64,000 nt of DNA from Synechococcus sp. CBW1002 (GCF_015840915.1 NZ_CP060398.1:1488001-1552000), one strand, 5' to 3'; counted from the stretch's first letter, positions 34,758 through 43,869 are shown. Numbers and translations: made by a program. The notes: generated by a model from the sequence alone, not told the origin.

Positions 34758-35237
34758 ATGATCCAACCAGCATGCCCGCTCGGCTTCTACGCCGCGCTTC
34801 TGCCCGTTGCAGCCCTGGTCGTCAGCGGCGCTCCGGCCCTCAGCCAGCAGGTTCCCGTTGTGGCTCCAGGTCACGAACAGCTGGCACCGGCGCCGGGAGC
34901 TCCGACTGCCCAGGTGGGGGTGGCGGTCAGGCGCCTCGGCGGCCAGCCGCTCGATCACGACTTCCGCGCCCTGCTGGGGCGGGAGCTGCGCCTGCGGGAA
35001 CTGACCATTGCCCCAGGAGGCAGCATCACCCTGCACCGCCATGACCAGCGCCCCGGGGTGGCCTACATCCTCGCGGGCCAGATGACGGAATGGCGTGGCC
35101 CCGGGTTCACCCCCAGGGTGATCGGCCCTGGAGAGGCGGTCTTCGAAGCCACCGGTGTCAGCCATTGGTGGCGCAATCAGGGCACCACCCCAGCCCGGGC
35201 TCTGGTGGTCGACATCGTTCCGGTCTCCGCACCCTGA
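34758..35237 (+). CDS. Secreted cupin-domain protein
   Basis: The 159-aa precursor has a signal peptide (CPLGFYAALLPVAALVVSGAPALS) followed by a single cupin: LTIAPGGSITLHRHDQRPGVAYILAGQMTEWRG with the metal-binding HxH, then GEAVFEATGVSHWWRN. It is predicted to be exported and to bind a metal. It starts after the monooxygenase stop on the same strand and ends just before the dehydrogenase gene. Confidence 0.75.
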   Translation: MIQPACPLGFYAALLPVAALVVSGAPALSQQVPVVAPGHEQLAPAPGAPTAQVGVAVRRLGGQPLDHDFRALLGRELRLRELTIAPGGSITLHRHDQRPGVAYILAGQMTEWRGPGFTPRVIGPGEAVFEATGVSHWWRNQGTTPARALVVDIVPVSAP

Positions 35238-35272
35238 GGCGGCAGGGGCACCAACCGGCGAATGCCAGGAGC

Positions 35273-36358
35273 ATGGCGCTGATGGATGGTGCCGGATCTC
35301 CGCGGCTCTCTGTGATCGACGCTTCTGCGCCCTTGCGGGTCGGACTGCTCGGTGTCGGCCGCTTCGGCCAGCTCCACGCGGCGGTGTTGGCTGCTCTCCC
35401 AGAGGTGCAACTGGCGGCCATCGCCGATACCAACGTCGAACGGCGGTGCGAAGTGGCCGATCGGCATCGGGTGCCCAGGCGCTACAGCGCAGCCGAAGAG
35501 CTCCTCGCTGATCCGGATCTGGATGCCTTCGTGATCGTCACCCCCGATGAACAGCACAGCAGCCAGGGCCTTCAGGCCGTGGCCACTGGCCGGCCGGTGT
35601 TCATCGAAAAACCCCTGGCGGCCTCCTGGCAGGAGGCCGAGCAGCTGCGGCAGGCAGCGACTGCTTCCGGCAGCCTGCTGCAGACCGGCCTGATCCTGCG
35701 CTACGAGCTGCAGCATGCCCTGCTGCAGGAGCAGCTGGCGACGGGGGGCTTCGGTGAGCTGGTGTCGCTGCGGGCGAAGCGCAACTGCAGCGCCGCCTGG
35801 TTTGAGGGTGTGGCCGATCGGGCCCACACCGTGTTTGAAACCTTGATCCACGACATCGACCTGCTGCTCTGGTTCAGCGGCAGCCAGGCCAGCCGCGTGA
35901 TGGCGATGGAGCGGCGCTTCGGGAGCCACCTTTCCCCTGAGGGCTGCTTCGCGCTGATCCAGTTCGCCAGCGGCTGCGTGGGGATTGTGGAAACCAGCTG
36001 GTTCGTGCCTGCCCAGGCCCCGGCCAACGTGATCACGGAGACGTGGCAGGGCACGATCGATGCCGAGCTGGCCGTGGTGGGAACGCGCCGCACCGCTCAG
36101 CTGCGCCTGCTGGATGGTCCCCTGCAGATCTGGGGCGAGCAGCGGCAGCACTGCCCCGACGGGCTGCTCTGGCCCCAGCGGCAGGGCCGGGTGCTGGGCG
36201 CCCTGCGGGAGGAACTGCGCGATTTCGTGACCGCAGCCCGCTCGGGCATCCCCTCGGCCACCGCTTCCCTGAGCCAGGCAATCGAGGGTCTGCGCATCGC
36301 CGAGGCGATCGTGGAGTCGGTACGCACCGGCCAGACGGTCACCCTGATGCCGCGCTGA
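35273..36358 (+). CDS. Gfo/Idh/MocA-family oxidoreductase
   Basis: The 361-aa protein has the Rossmann motif LRVGLLGVGRFGQLHAAVLA near residue 22. The DAFVIVTPDEQHSSQGLQAVATGRPVFIEKPLA block carries the catalytic EKP (near 105). The C-terminal sheet domain includes HTVFETLIHDIDLLLWFSG. The family oxidises sugars or inositols with NAD(P). The ATG at 35273 is chosen from the start of the Rossmann domain. It is intact, one of few undamaged metabolic genes between sites C and D. Confidence 0.85.
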   Translation: MALMDGAGSPRLSVIDASAPLRVGLLGVGRFGQLHAAVLAALPEVQLAAIADTNVERRCEVADRHRVPRRYSAAEELLADPDLDAFVIVTPDEQHSSQGLQAVATGRPVFIEKPLAASWQEAEQLRQAATASGSLLQTGLILRYELQHALLQEQLATGGFGELVSLRAKRNCSAAWFEGVADRAHTVFETLIHDIDLLLWFSGSQASRVMAMERRFGSHLSPEGCFALIQFASGCVGIVETSWFVPAQAPANVITETWQGTIDAELAVVGTRRTAQLRLLDGPLQIWGEQRQHCPDGLLWPQRQGRVLGALREELRDFVTAARSGIPSATASLSQAIEGLRIAEAIVESVRTGQTVTLMPR

Positions 36359-36378
36359 GCGTCCGGAAGCCGGGGGCC

Positions 36379-37686
36379 TCAGCCAAGGGCCAGCACGGCT
36401 TGATGGGCGCGCTCCAGGTCGGCCGCGGCCTGAGGGTCAAGGACCTGCAGCAGCTCAAGCCCGTCTTGCCGATCCGTCCGGGGGCGGATGCCCGTGGCGC
36501 AGAGAGTGTCCTTGAACCACACGTTGCGCTCGATCTCACTGCCCGGCAGCACGAAGGCTTCAGGGATGTTCACGACGTTCCTCAGGCATTCGGGATCCCA
36601 GTCGCGGCTGCGAAAAGCCTGAATCCAGGGGATCGTCCGCGCCAGCGCGCTGAGCGTGGCATCCGGCTGCTCCAGCAGCGCGTCGAAATCCACCAGATTG
36701 GTGGAAGCGGGCAGCCGTTCGCGGGCAAGCCGCAGGTAGCGCTCCGTGTTGGCGTAGCTGATCTGGATGATGTCCAGGCCGTGCGCCCAGATCCGCTGGC
36801 CCGCCTGCTGGAGATCGTCCGCAGCGATGCTGTCGCCGGGCGCCTTGCCCACAAAGGCGAGCAGGCGCTGCCGATCGATCCGGTCGCCGCTGCTGCTGAA
36901 GCCGGCGGTTGCCCAGCGCTCCAGATCCTCCAGCGCGGGCCCCGGATCAGCGGCCTCGGGCCCTGCGGGCAGCAGCCTCCTCACCACCGCGGCGATCTCC
37001 CGGTTGGTGATGGTGCCGGCCGCGCTCAGAAAGTGAACGGTGCGGCGCAGCAGAAACGAGTGGAAACAGTCGCTGGGCCGCCTTGTGGTGAACAGCAGGC
37101 TGCCGCCGCTCTCCTGCACCAGCGTCAGCAGACGCAGAAACTCAGCTTCGTTGCGGTTGTAGGTGTGCTCCTTGACCGTGAGGATCAGGGGCGGTTGCTC
37201 GGTGGCTGGGATCCGGTGGCCGCCATCCCCTCCATCCAGGCTCTGCAGCAGAGCTTCCACATCGGCCAGCAGCCTCGTATCGAAGCCGGGGTCGTAGCGG
37301 CCCTCGGCGTCATGGATCCTGGGCTGGCACAGGCGCTGGGCCAGTTCGCGCTGCCGTTCGATCCAGCCGACCTCACAGCCGCCGGTGCGCATCTGCTGCC
37401 GCAGGCGCCACTGCAGCCAGGCCAGCTGGGCTGTGATCAGCAACAGCCGCTCCATATCCACGTCGCGGCGCGGATTATCCGCCTGGTCGTGACGACAGCC
37501 GGGCAGCACCCCGAGATTGCCGGGCTCATTCACCAGGCCGATCGCCTGGTGTCCTTCGGCCAAGTGGGCGCAGCCCAGGGCGATCAGCAGCATCGTGCCC
37601 CCCTGGCGGGGGTTGGAGGCCACCACGTTCAGCTGAATCCGCCGGTGGCGCAGGAAGGCCCTGAGCCGGGCGTGCAGTTCGGTCAT
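36379..37686 (-). CDS. Putative sulfotransferase-like protein
   Basis: This 435-aa protein is not firmly recognised. NPRQGGTMLLIALG at about residues 24-37 resembles the 5'-phosphosulfate loop of sulfotransferases, TTRRPSDCFHSFLLRR at about 200 resembles the 3'-phosphate-binding RDPRD...SF motif, and LVDFDALLEQPDATLSALAR near 350 resembles the conserved late helix. This arrangement suggests a PAPS-dependent sulfotransferase fold, but it is by-eye evidence. No signal peptide. The gene converges with the dehydrogenase gene. Confidence 0.55.
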   Translation of the reverse strand: MTELHARLRAFLRHRRIQLNVVASNPRQGGTMLLIALGCAHLAEGHQAIGLVNEPGNLGVLPGCRHDQADNPRRDVDMERLLLITAQLAWLQWRLRQQMRTGGCEVGWIERQRELAQRLCQPRIHDAEGRYDPGFDTRLLADVEALLQSLDGGDGGHRIPATEQPPLILTVKEHTYNRNEAEFLRLLTLVQESGGSLLFTTRRPSDCFHSFLLRRTVHFLSAAGTITNREIAAVVRRLLPAGPEAADPGPALEDLERWATAGFSSSGDRIDRQRLLAFVGKAPGDSIAADDLQQAGQRIWAHGLDIIQISYANTERYLRLARERLPASTNLVDFDALLEQPDATLSALARTIPWIQAFRSRDWDPECLRNVVNIPEAFVLPGSEIERNVWFKDTLCATGIRPRTDRQDGLELLQVLDPQAAADLERAHQAVLALG

Positions 37687-37854
37687 TGACCCAGGCTCCA
37701 GGCTCGTCGCCGGGAACCCTAGAAATCAGCGAGTGCCTTCGGACCGCCGTCACGGCCAGGCCGTCACGCTGATGCCGCCCTGAGTCGTTCTGCCGATCCG
37801 CTTGACGGCAGCTGCCGGCTGCACCAGGTTCAACGGACCAGAGGGCTGATCACC

Positions 37855-38286
37855 ATGACCTGTGCGCGCATCGTTACGCCCTCGCAACGGCCAGCGCCCA
37901 ACCGGGTTGCAGGATTTGACATCCAGGCCCTGATTTCGGGAGACGAGGCCCAGGCGTTCGAGGCCTTTTACACCAGCGGCAACAATGGCACCGGACCGGC
38001 ACCCCATTGCCATCCCTGGGATGAAACGTTCTTCGTCATCAGGGGGCCGGTGGTGTTCGGCCTGGGGCATCAGGAGCAGCCGATCGAAGCAGGCACGCTT
38101 CTGCATGTGCCGGGGGGTGAGCGGCACTGGTGGCGCTTCGAGGTGGAAGGAGAATTCCTTTCGTTCACCTCTGGCAGGCAGGCTGCGGCCATGTACCGGG
38201 ACCTGGCGACCTTGCGAGCCGATGCCCCCAAGTCGGAGTATCGGGCCGTGGCCATTCGCCACGGCCAGCAGGCACGGCCTACCTGA
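37855..38286 (+). CDS. Cupin-domain protein
   Basis: This 143-aa protein has one cupin: GNNGTGPAPHCHPWDETFFVIRGPVVFGLG (HxHxxxxE) and HVPGGERHWWRFEVEGEFLSFTSG. It has no signal peptide. Probably a cytosolic metal-dependent enzyme or ligand-binding protein of unknown substrate. Confidence 0.75.
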   Translation: MTCARIVTPSQRPAPNRVAGFDIQALISGDEAQAFEAFYTSGNNGTGPAPHCHPWDETFFVIRGPVVFGLGHQEQPIEAGTLLHVPGGERHWWRFEVEGEFLSFTSGRQAAAMYRDLATLRADAPKSEYRAVAIRHGQQARPT

Positions 38287-38316
38287 GCATTCGTGAACGC
38301 CAAACCGCCCCCCTAG

Positions 38317-38610
38317 GTGCAGCGGCTGGGCAGCCACCACGAGGAGCTGCTTCTCGCCTGGCACCGGGAGCTGGTGCAGCGTGGCGTGCGCGACTATCCG
38401 CTCAGCGAGGCACGCCATGACCTGCAGCTGGCGGCGCTGCACAGCATCACCGCCGGCCTGGCGATGCATGGCTTCTCCTTGAACCCGGAGATGCTGATCC
38501 GGGCGGCGCTGCTCATGGACGATGCGATCCAGCGTCATGCCGCCTACGCCCTGGAGATCGAGGCCTGGCAAGCCCTGCCGGATCCCGCCGGTTTCCGCCT
38601 CGAGGGTTGA
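38317..38610 (+). pseudogene. C-terminal fragment of a phosphotransferase-family gene
   Basis: The frame LGSHHEELLLAWHRELVQRGVRDYPLSEARHDLQLAALHSITAGLAMHGFSLN...AALLMDDAIQRHAAYALEIEAW resembles the helical C-terminus of aminoglycoside/choline-kinase-like phosphotransferases. The kinase domain is absent and a TAG stop lies directly upstream. 5'-truncated relic. Confidence 0.5.
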
Positions 38611-38654
38611 GGCGCAGACTTTTCCCGAACCACTGCCTATCCCCGGGAGTGTCC

Positions 38655-39133
38655 ATGGCTTTTGATGCCGATCCGAGTCCTGCTGGCGTGCTCCGGATTC
38701 CGGTGTGCACCGCCCCCGGCACCTTTGAGGTGTGGATGCGGCGCAGCGGCACCAGTCCCACCATCAAGCTGTTGCTGCTCGATGGCGGACCGGGCTGCAC
38801 CTGTGAGACTTTCGAGGTGTTCGACAGTGTTCTGCCTCAGGCGGGCATTGAGCTCCATTGCTACGACCAGCTGGGTTCGCATCACAGCACCCACCTCAAC
38901 CATCCCGATCTCTGAAAGAGCGAGCGCTTCGTTGATGAGGTGTGGAGCAGGTGCGCCAGGCCCTTGCCCTCGATGCAAGCAACTTCCTCCTGCTCAGCCA
39001 CTCCTGGGTCGGCATCCTGGCCATCGAACATAAGCAGCAGCACCAGCAGCCGCTCGAGGGGTTAATCATCTCCGACATGGTCTGGGGCATGCCGGGGGCC
39101 AACCGCTACGCGGAGAGCGTTACCTCAACTTAG
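38655..39133 (+). pseudogene. Proline iminopeptidase-like alpha/beta hydrolase remnant
   Basis: The start VCTAPGTFEVWMRRSG...LLLLDGGPGCTCETFEVFDSVLPQAGIELHCYDQLGSHHS has the HGGPG-like oxyanion motif (here DGGPG). A TGA and a frameshift follow DL. The other frame then gives VEQVRQALALDASNFLLLSHSWVGILAIEHK, the nucleophile elbow (SHSWVG), and stops at 39133 where the IS256 region begins. Two lesions plus truncation. Confidence 0.75.
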
Positions 39134-39156
39134 GTCGCTTACCAGACCTCGGGTTC

Positions 39157-40761
39157 GGTAGCAGCGTCCCGTGGAGTGGTGTAACTCAGGAGGAGCAGCC
39201 CCTGCGTAGCCGGGGCTGACGGCTCGCCTCCCTCAGTTCTCTGTTATGGCAATGGGTGGGCCGGTCTGTGACCCTGTTCGGAGCACTACCACCAAACCGA
39301 ACACAGACCATGACCCTTTCCCATAGTGGCGCCTCCGAGCTGAGACAGCTCATGGAGGGCACCACCGCTGGCGCGTTGATCCCGGAGATCGTGCGTCGGG
39401 GCTTTCAGGACCTGCTGGAGGCCGAGGTTTCCGCGCTCACCGGAGCCCAACTCCACGAGCGTTGCCCCGATCAGCGCTCTACGCACCGCAACGGCTACCG
39501 CAGGCGACTGCTCACCACCCAGGTGGGCGACCTGACCCTGGCCATCCCAAAGCTGAGGCAGGGCAGCTTCTTGCCCGACTGGCTGGCGCCCCGACGGCGG
39601 ATCGACAAGGCCCTCTACGCCGTGGTGATGGAGGCCTACACCGGCGGAATCTCCACCCGCAAAGTCGACGCCCTGGTGGAGGCTCTGGGCGGCGACTTTG
39701 CGGCATCTCCAAATCGGAAGTGAGTCGCATCTGCCAGGGCCTTGATGAGCAGGTCAAAGCCTTTCTGGGCCGGCCACTGGAGCATGCCAGCTTCCCCTAC
39801 GTCTACCTCGACGCGACCTACCTTCACGGCCGTCTGGGCCGCAACCTGCAGGTGGTCTCCCGGGCGGTGGTGGTGGCGATCGGGATCAATGCCCTCGGCT
39901 ACCGCGAGGTACTGGGAATCGCCGTGGGCGACAGCGAAGCCGAGGGCTTCTGGCGCCAGTTCCTGGGCTCACTCAAAGAGCGTGGCCTGACTGGCACGCG
40001 GCTGGTGATTTCGGATGCCCACCTGGGGCTGACAGCCGCGATCAAGCGCATGTTCCAGGGCAGCAGCTGGCAGCGGTGCCGAGTGCACTTCCTGCGCAAC
40101 CTCCTGAGTCATGTCCCAAAGGTTGGCCAGGACATGGTGGCGGCGGCGATGAAAGCGGTGTTCGTGATCCAGAAGCCTGAGCAGGTCAGAGCCCACTGGC
40201 AGCAGGTCACCGAGATGCTGCGCAAGCAGTTCCCCGGCGCCGTGCCCGTGATGGAAGCCGCCCGGGACGACGTGCTGGCCTTCCTGCACTTCCCCCAGGA
40301 GCACTGGCGCAAGATCTGGAGTACCAACCCGCTCGAGCGCCTCAACAAGGAGATCAAACGCCGCACCAACGTGGTCGGCATCTTCCCCAATGACGCCGCG
40401 ATCGTGCGGTTGGTGGGCAGTCAGCTGCTGGAGCAGCAGGAGGAATGGCAGCTGGAGCGCCGCCGCTTCTTCTCCGAGGCCACCATGGCCAAAATCCCCG
40501 AGCTCGAGGAAATGTTGAAGCCCACCGATGGTGATCCGGCCAAGCGGGCGGCAGTAGCCATGAGCTGAAACGCACCAACTCCTTCCTCGATCTACACGAA
40601 TCCCCTCGATCGCTGAGTTGCACATTCAGCGATCAGGGTTCATAGTGGAACGATGGAGCTGCGCAATCAGCTCCCAAGCAGTCATCCCCTGACTGCTCCT
40701 GATCACCCTCCTGAAAGGGTCACAGGACCTCCTGAGTTACACCACTCGCAGGGGCGCTACC
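39157..40761 (+). mobile_element. IS256-family element
   Basis: The left end GGTAGCAGCGTCCCGTGGAG and right end GGTAGCGCCCCTGCGAGTGG (inverted) share the longer inner block TGGTGTAACTCAGGAGG. Only a 5-bp flank (GGTTC) is shared on both sides, so a proper 8-9 bp duplication is not confirmed. It lies just left of site D. Confidence 0.85.
39310..40568 (+). pseudogene. IS256 (mutator-type) transposase gene with a frameshift
   Basis: The start MTLSHSGASELRQLMEGTTAGALIPEIVRRGFQDLLEAEV...GAQLHERCPDQRSTHRNGYRRR continues to VEALGGDFA. A one-base shift at about 39706 leads to GISKSEVSRICQGLDEQVKAFLGRPLEHASFPYVYLDATYLHGR. DDE residues are Asp in LDATY, Asp in ISDAHLGL and Glu in STNPLERLNKEIKRRTNVVGIFPN. 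No slippery run is present at the shift, so it is read as inactivation rather than programmed. Confidence 0.85.
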
Positions 40762-40832
40762 GGTTCGGTCGACCCACTGCTGCGATTCTGACCGATCAAG
40801 GACGGTCGATCAGGCCATGAAATGACCCAGCG

Positions 40833-41122
40833 GTGAGAAACCCTGTGAGAAGGTTTCGCCAATGGCGGGCATCCCATGTCATCCGCAGTCAAGATCTGGC
40901 ATGCTGCCAGCCAATACCAAGCAAGATGATCGTCGGCGGGTCAGCAAATCTCAGGCCTGGACCAGAAGCGGGTGACCGGACTCGAACCGGCGACGTTCAG
41001 CTTGGGAAGCTTCTCGATTGATGTGTCAAACTGCCTGCACTGCAGTGAGTCTCATGTGCCCTCAGGCTTGGATGTGAGAAGGTCTGTGAGAAGGTTTGGT
41101 CCTTCTCCCTTGTTGTGAGAAG
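40833..41122 (-). other. Attachment site D: tRNA-Gly(CCC) 3' half with arm boxes
   Basis: The core is 40967-41012, same 3' half of tRNA-Gly. The left boxes are GTGAGAAA (40833) and GTGAGAAG (40845). The right boxes GTGAGAAG are at 41074 and 41086, with a third copy at 41115. Core to right pair is 62 nt, left pair to core 115 nt. The left flank is shared with site B (GATCAAGGACGGTC, CAGGCCATGAAA). No TOTE gene remains on the right side. Confidence 0.8.
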
Positions 41123-41558
41123 GCGCAGGTTGGAGCCGGCGGAAGTAGGGCTGAGAGGCGTGGGCGGGTCTGTGAATGGCATTCTCTTTGCGCATGGCCA
41201 GCAATCCTTCGTCTAGGGCATTCCTTTGCAAAGGCCGGGAGGTAGAAGCAAGGTCTGAAAGTTGAATCCAGAGGGCTCGAGAGATTGGGCCGGCTGAGAT
41301 AACCATCGTCGAATCCCCTGCGGTTTCAGCAGTGCGTCCGGTCGTCAGCTGAGGTCTGTCGCTCCCGCCCGAGTGCCGATCGTCCCGGTCCATCAAAGAC
41401 AGGGCTGCCTCACGACGAACACGTAGCCGGACTGGACGACGACCGCGTCGGTAGTGACGATGGTGGGCGAGGTAGGGCGCCTCTTCCGCCAGCCAGCGGT
41501 AGCGCCCTTTGGGTCGGTACTCAGCAAGGTGGGATTCCACGCGGAAGGCCCTGATGGC
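41123..41558. other. Stretch right of site D, no gene recognised
   Basis: A minus-strand frame is open across it, but its protein (arginine- and histidine-rich, no motif) is not convincing. It replaces the TOTE gene that would be expected here by analogy with sites A-C. Confidence 0.4.
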
Positions 41559-42036
41559 TGAGGTGGTCTGGCTTTTCTGGACAGGCCCCATCGTTAACCT
41601 CTGAGGCGGGGTACCGCCCCTGAAAGGGGCTCCCACCGATGAGCAAGCGCCGCACCCACAGCCCCGAGTTCAAGGCCAGGGTCGCCATGGAGGCGATCAG
41701 TGGCCGCAAGACGATCCAGGAGATCGCCGCCGACCACGCCATCCACCCGATCCAGGTGAGCCAGTGGAAGCGGCAGCTCCTGGACGGTGCCAGCGAGCTC
41801 TTCACCCGAGGCAAGAAGACCAAGGACAAGGAGGAGGGGCAGGCCAAGGAGGCGGAGCTGTTCCAGCAGATCGGACGGCTGCAGATGGAGCTGGAGTGGC
41901 TCAAAAAAAAGTCTCAACTGCTCTGATGCCCGTGAACTGCGCAAGCTGGTCGATCACGACCACCCCGAGCTCAGCATCAGCAGGCAGTGTGCGCTGCTGG
42001 GGCTGCCTCGATCCACGCTGTACTACCGGCCGACAC
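41559..42036 (+). mobile_element. IS3-family element, 5' fragment (478 bp)
   Basis: It begins with the terminal TGAGGTGGTCTGGCTTTTCT at 41559, contains the whole orfA and the start of orfB, and ends abruptly at 42036 where a complete copy of the same element starts in the same orientation. The missing 3' part is not found on the other side. Confidence 0.93.
41639..41926 (+). CDS. IS3 transposase OrfA (in truncated element)
   Basis: This 95-aa protein is identical to the OrfA proteins at 663, 42117 and 49757, including the A8-G slippery run. Its orfB is cut after about 40 codons (ends at TLYYRPT), so only OrfA could be made; free OrfA of IS3 elements acts as a repressor of transposition. Confidence 0.9.
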   Translation: MSKRRTHSPEFKARVAMEAISGRKTIQEIAADHAIHPIQVSQWKRQLLDGASELFTRGKKTKDKEEGQAKEAELFQQIGRLQMELEWLKKKSQLL

Positions 42037-42116
42037 TGAGGTGGTCTGGCTTTTCTGGACAGGCCCCATCGTTAACCTCTGAGGCGGGGTACCGCCCCTG
42101 AAAGGGGCTCCCACCG

Positions 42117-42404
42117 ATGAGCAAGCGCCGCACCCACAGCCCCGAGTTCAAGGCCAGGGTCGCCATGGAGGCGATCAGTGGCCGCAAGACGATCCAGGAG
42201 ATCGCCGCCGACCACGCCATCCACCCGATCCAGGTGAGCCAGTGGAAGCGGCAGCTCCTGGACGGTGCCAGCGAGCTCTTCACCCGAGGCAAGAAGACCA
42301 AGGACAAGGAGGAGGGGCAGGCCAAGGAGGCGGAGCTGTTCCAGCAGATCGGACGGCTGCAGATGGAGCTGGAGTGGCTCAAAAAAAAGTCTCAACTGCT
42401 CTGA
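42117..42404 (+). CDS. IS3 transposase OrfA
   Basis: Same 95-aa helix-turn-helix protein as at 663. Ends at the A8-G run where about one ribosome in several is expected to shift -1 into orfB (family knowledge; rate not visible here). Confidence 0.92.
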   Translation: MSKRRTHSPEFKARVAMEAISGRKTIQEIAADHAIHPIQVSQWKRQLLDGASELFTRGKKTKDKEEGQAKEAELFQQIGRLQMELEWLKKKSQLL

Positions 42405-43287
42405 TGCCCGTGAACTGCGCAAGCTGGTCGATCACGACCACCCCGAGCTCAGCATCAGCAGGCAGTGTGCGCTGCTGGGGCTGCCTCGATCCACGCTGTA
42501 CTACCGGCCGACACCGGTCCGTGTATCGACGCTGCGGATCATGGCCAGGATCGATGCTCTCTACCTGGAGGATCCCTGCAGCGGCAGCCGCCGGATGGTG
42601 GACTATCTGGCCCAAGATGGTATCCCGATCAGCCGAGATCGAGTGCGAAACCTCATGCGGCGCATGGGATTACGGGCGATCTACCAGAAGCCCCGGACGA
42701 CGGTTCCAGGTGATCCGTCCGTGCGGTTCCCCTGCCTGGTGGACCTCACGCAGGTCACGTCGGTGGATCAGGTCTGGGCGACCGACATCACCTACATCCC
42801 TCTGCAGAAAGGGTTCCTCTATCTGGTGGCGATCATGGATCTCCATTCCAGGCATGTGCTCAGCTGGAGGCTCTCCAACAGCCTTGACACGAAGTTCTGT
42901 CTGGAGGCCCTGGAGATGGCCTTGGGAGGCGGCCGTAGGCCAGAGATCTTCCACTCCGATCAAGGCTGTCAGTTCACGTCCGCTGACTTTGTGGCCAGAC
43001 TCAAAGGGGAGCGGATCCAGATCAGCTGGTCCGGCAGAAAGCGGTGCTACGACAACATCCTTGTTGAACGGCTGTGGAGGACTGTCAAGTACGAGGAGGT
43101 CTACCTACGGGCATACAGCGATGGCTGGGACGCTGAAATCAGCCTGGCCCGCTTCCTGTGGCGGTATTGCCATGTAAGACCTCACAGTTCCCTTGGAGGC
43201 AAAACTCCCCACGCGGTCTACACTGAGGCCGAACCATGTTCCACCCGTCCTGGGTTAACGATGTCAGGGGCCGGAACTGTCCAATAA
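42390..43287 (+). CDS. IS3 transposase OrfB (DDE domain)
   Basis: Read from the shift site: NCSDARELRKLVDHDHPELSISRQCALLGLPRSTLYYRP, the HTH_21-type region, then the catalytic core with Asp in WATDITYI, Asp in FHSDQGCQF and Glu in NILVERLWRTVKYEEVY, ending RPHSSLGGKTPHAVY. No start codon of its own is obvious, so it is expressed as OrfAB. Intact. Confidence 0.9.
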
Positions 43288-43306
43288 AAGGCACCCACCT
43301 CACTGG

Positions 43307-43813
43307 TCAGCCTTCCGCGTCCTCCGAACAGAAGGCTTCCCACTTTTTTCGCAGCACCAGCAAGGCCGCCATCTCCGCCATGGCCTTCTCCTTGCGCTGG
43401 AGCTCTTTCTTGAGGGCTTTGATCTCCCGTTGATCCTGGGCTCGGAGCTTTTCCAGCTCCTTCTGCTCTTTCAAGGTGAGCACTGGCTTGTCATTGGCAT
43501 CCTGGGCGGCCTGCCGCCAACGCTCCACCTGCTCAGGAAACAGTCCTCGCTCTCGGCAGTAAGCGCTGAGTTTTGTGGCGTTCAAGCCAGCCGTCTCCAT
43601 CACCACCGTGAACTTGTCGGCAGCGCTCCAGCCCTCTGGTTCCTTCTCGGATGCCGGCACCACCTCTCCCTGCAACCGCCAGGCCTTCCTCCAGTTGTAG
43701 AGGGTGACGACATGGATGCCCAGCGCCACTGAGATCTGAGCCACGCTCTGCCTGTGAGGCGGACTCATCCGCCTCCTCACATCAGCTTTAACGGCCTCGC
43801 TGTAACGACGCAT
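43307..43813 (-). pseudogene. Orphan OrfA of a relative of the IS3-like element
   Basis: The 168-aa protein MRRYSEAVKADVRRRMSPPHRQSVAQISVALGIHVVTLYNWRKAWRLQGEVVPASEKEPEGWSAADKFTVV has the same layout as OrfA at 1597 (two HTH units and a coiled coil). Its orfB should follow on the left but is gone: IS3 begins 5 nt past its stop. The ORF is intact, the element is not. Confidence 0.85.
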
Positions 43814-43869
43814 TGGTCATGTCCTCAAGCCCCCGGGTGTACTGATCACAAGGGTGACAACTTCCTGGC

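Larger units (their letters stand above)
42037..43302 (+). mobile_element. IS3-family element, complete copy (1266 bp)
   Basis: The terminal TGAGGTGG of the left end is matched by CCACCTCA at 43302. Same length and sequence as the copy at 48859-50124. No 3-bp duplication is visible at the ends, since the left flank is a piece of another copy. Confidence 0.94.

Noticed and set aside
36043-37689. 548-codon plus-strand open frame
   Set aside because: It is antisense to the Gfo/Idh end and the sulfotransferase-like gene, with no motifs and a composition typical of GC-rich antisense frames.
39700-39730. Programmed frameshift in the IS256 transposase
   Set aside because: No slippery sequence at the joint, and IS256 transposases are normally one frame; read as a mutation.
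39147-40770. 8-9 bp target duplication of IS256
   Set aside because: Only GGTTC (5 bp) matches directly next to the ends; the flank has probably been rearranged or mutated.
10069-41012. Four complete tRNA-Gly genes
   Set aside because: Only the 3' half from the anticodon arm on is present; the D arm and 5' acceptor strand (expected GCGGGTG...) are absent at all four sites.
9934-41122. CRISPR-like repeats (GTGAGAAG units)
   Set aside because: Only pairs of 8-nt boxes with a 4-nt gap, no spacer-repeat array, no cas genes; the fixed distance to the tRNA core explains them better as arm sites.
41052-41636. 194-codon minus-strand frame right of site D
   Set aside because: No recognisable family; its start lies in the IS3 end and its tail reads the arm boxes, so it is a chance frame.
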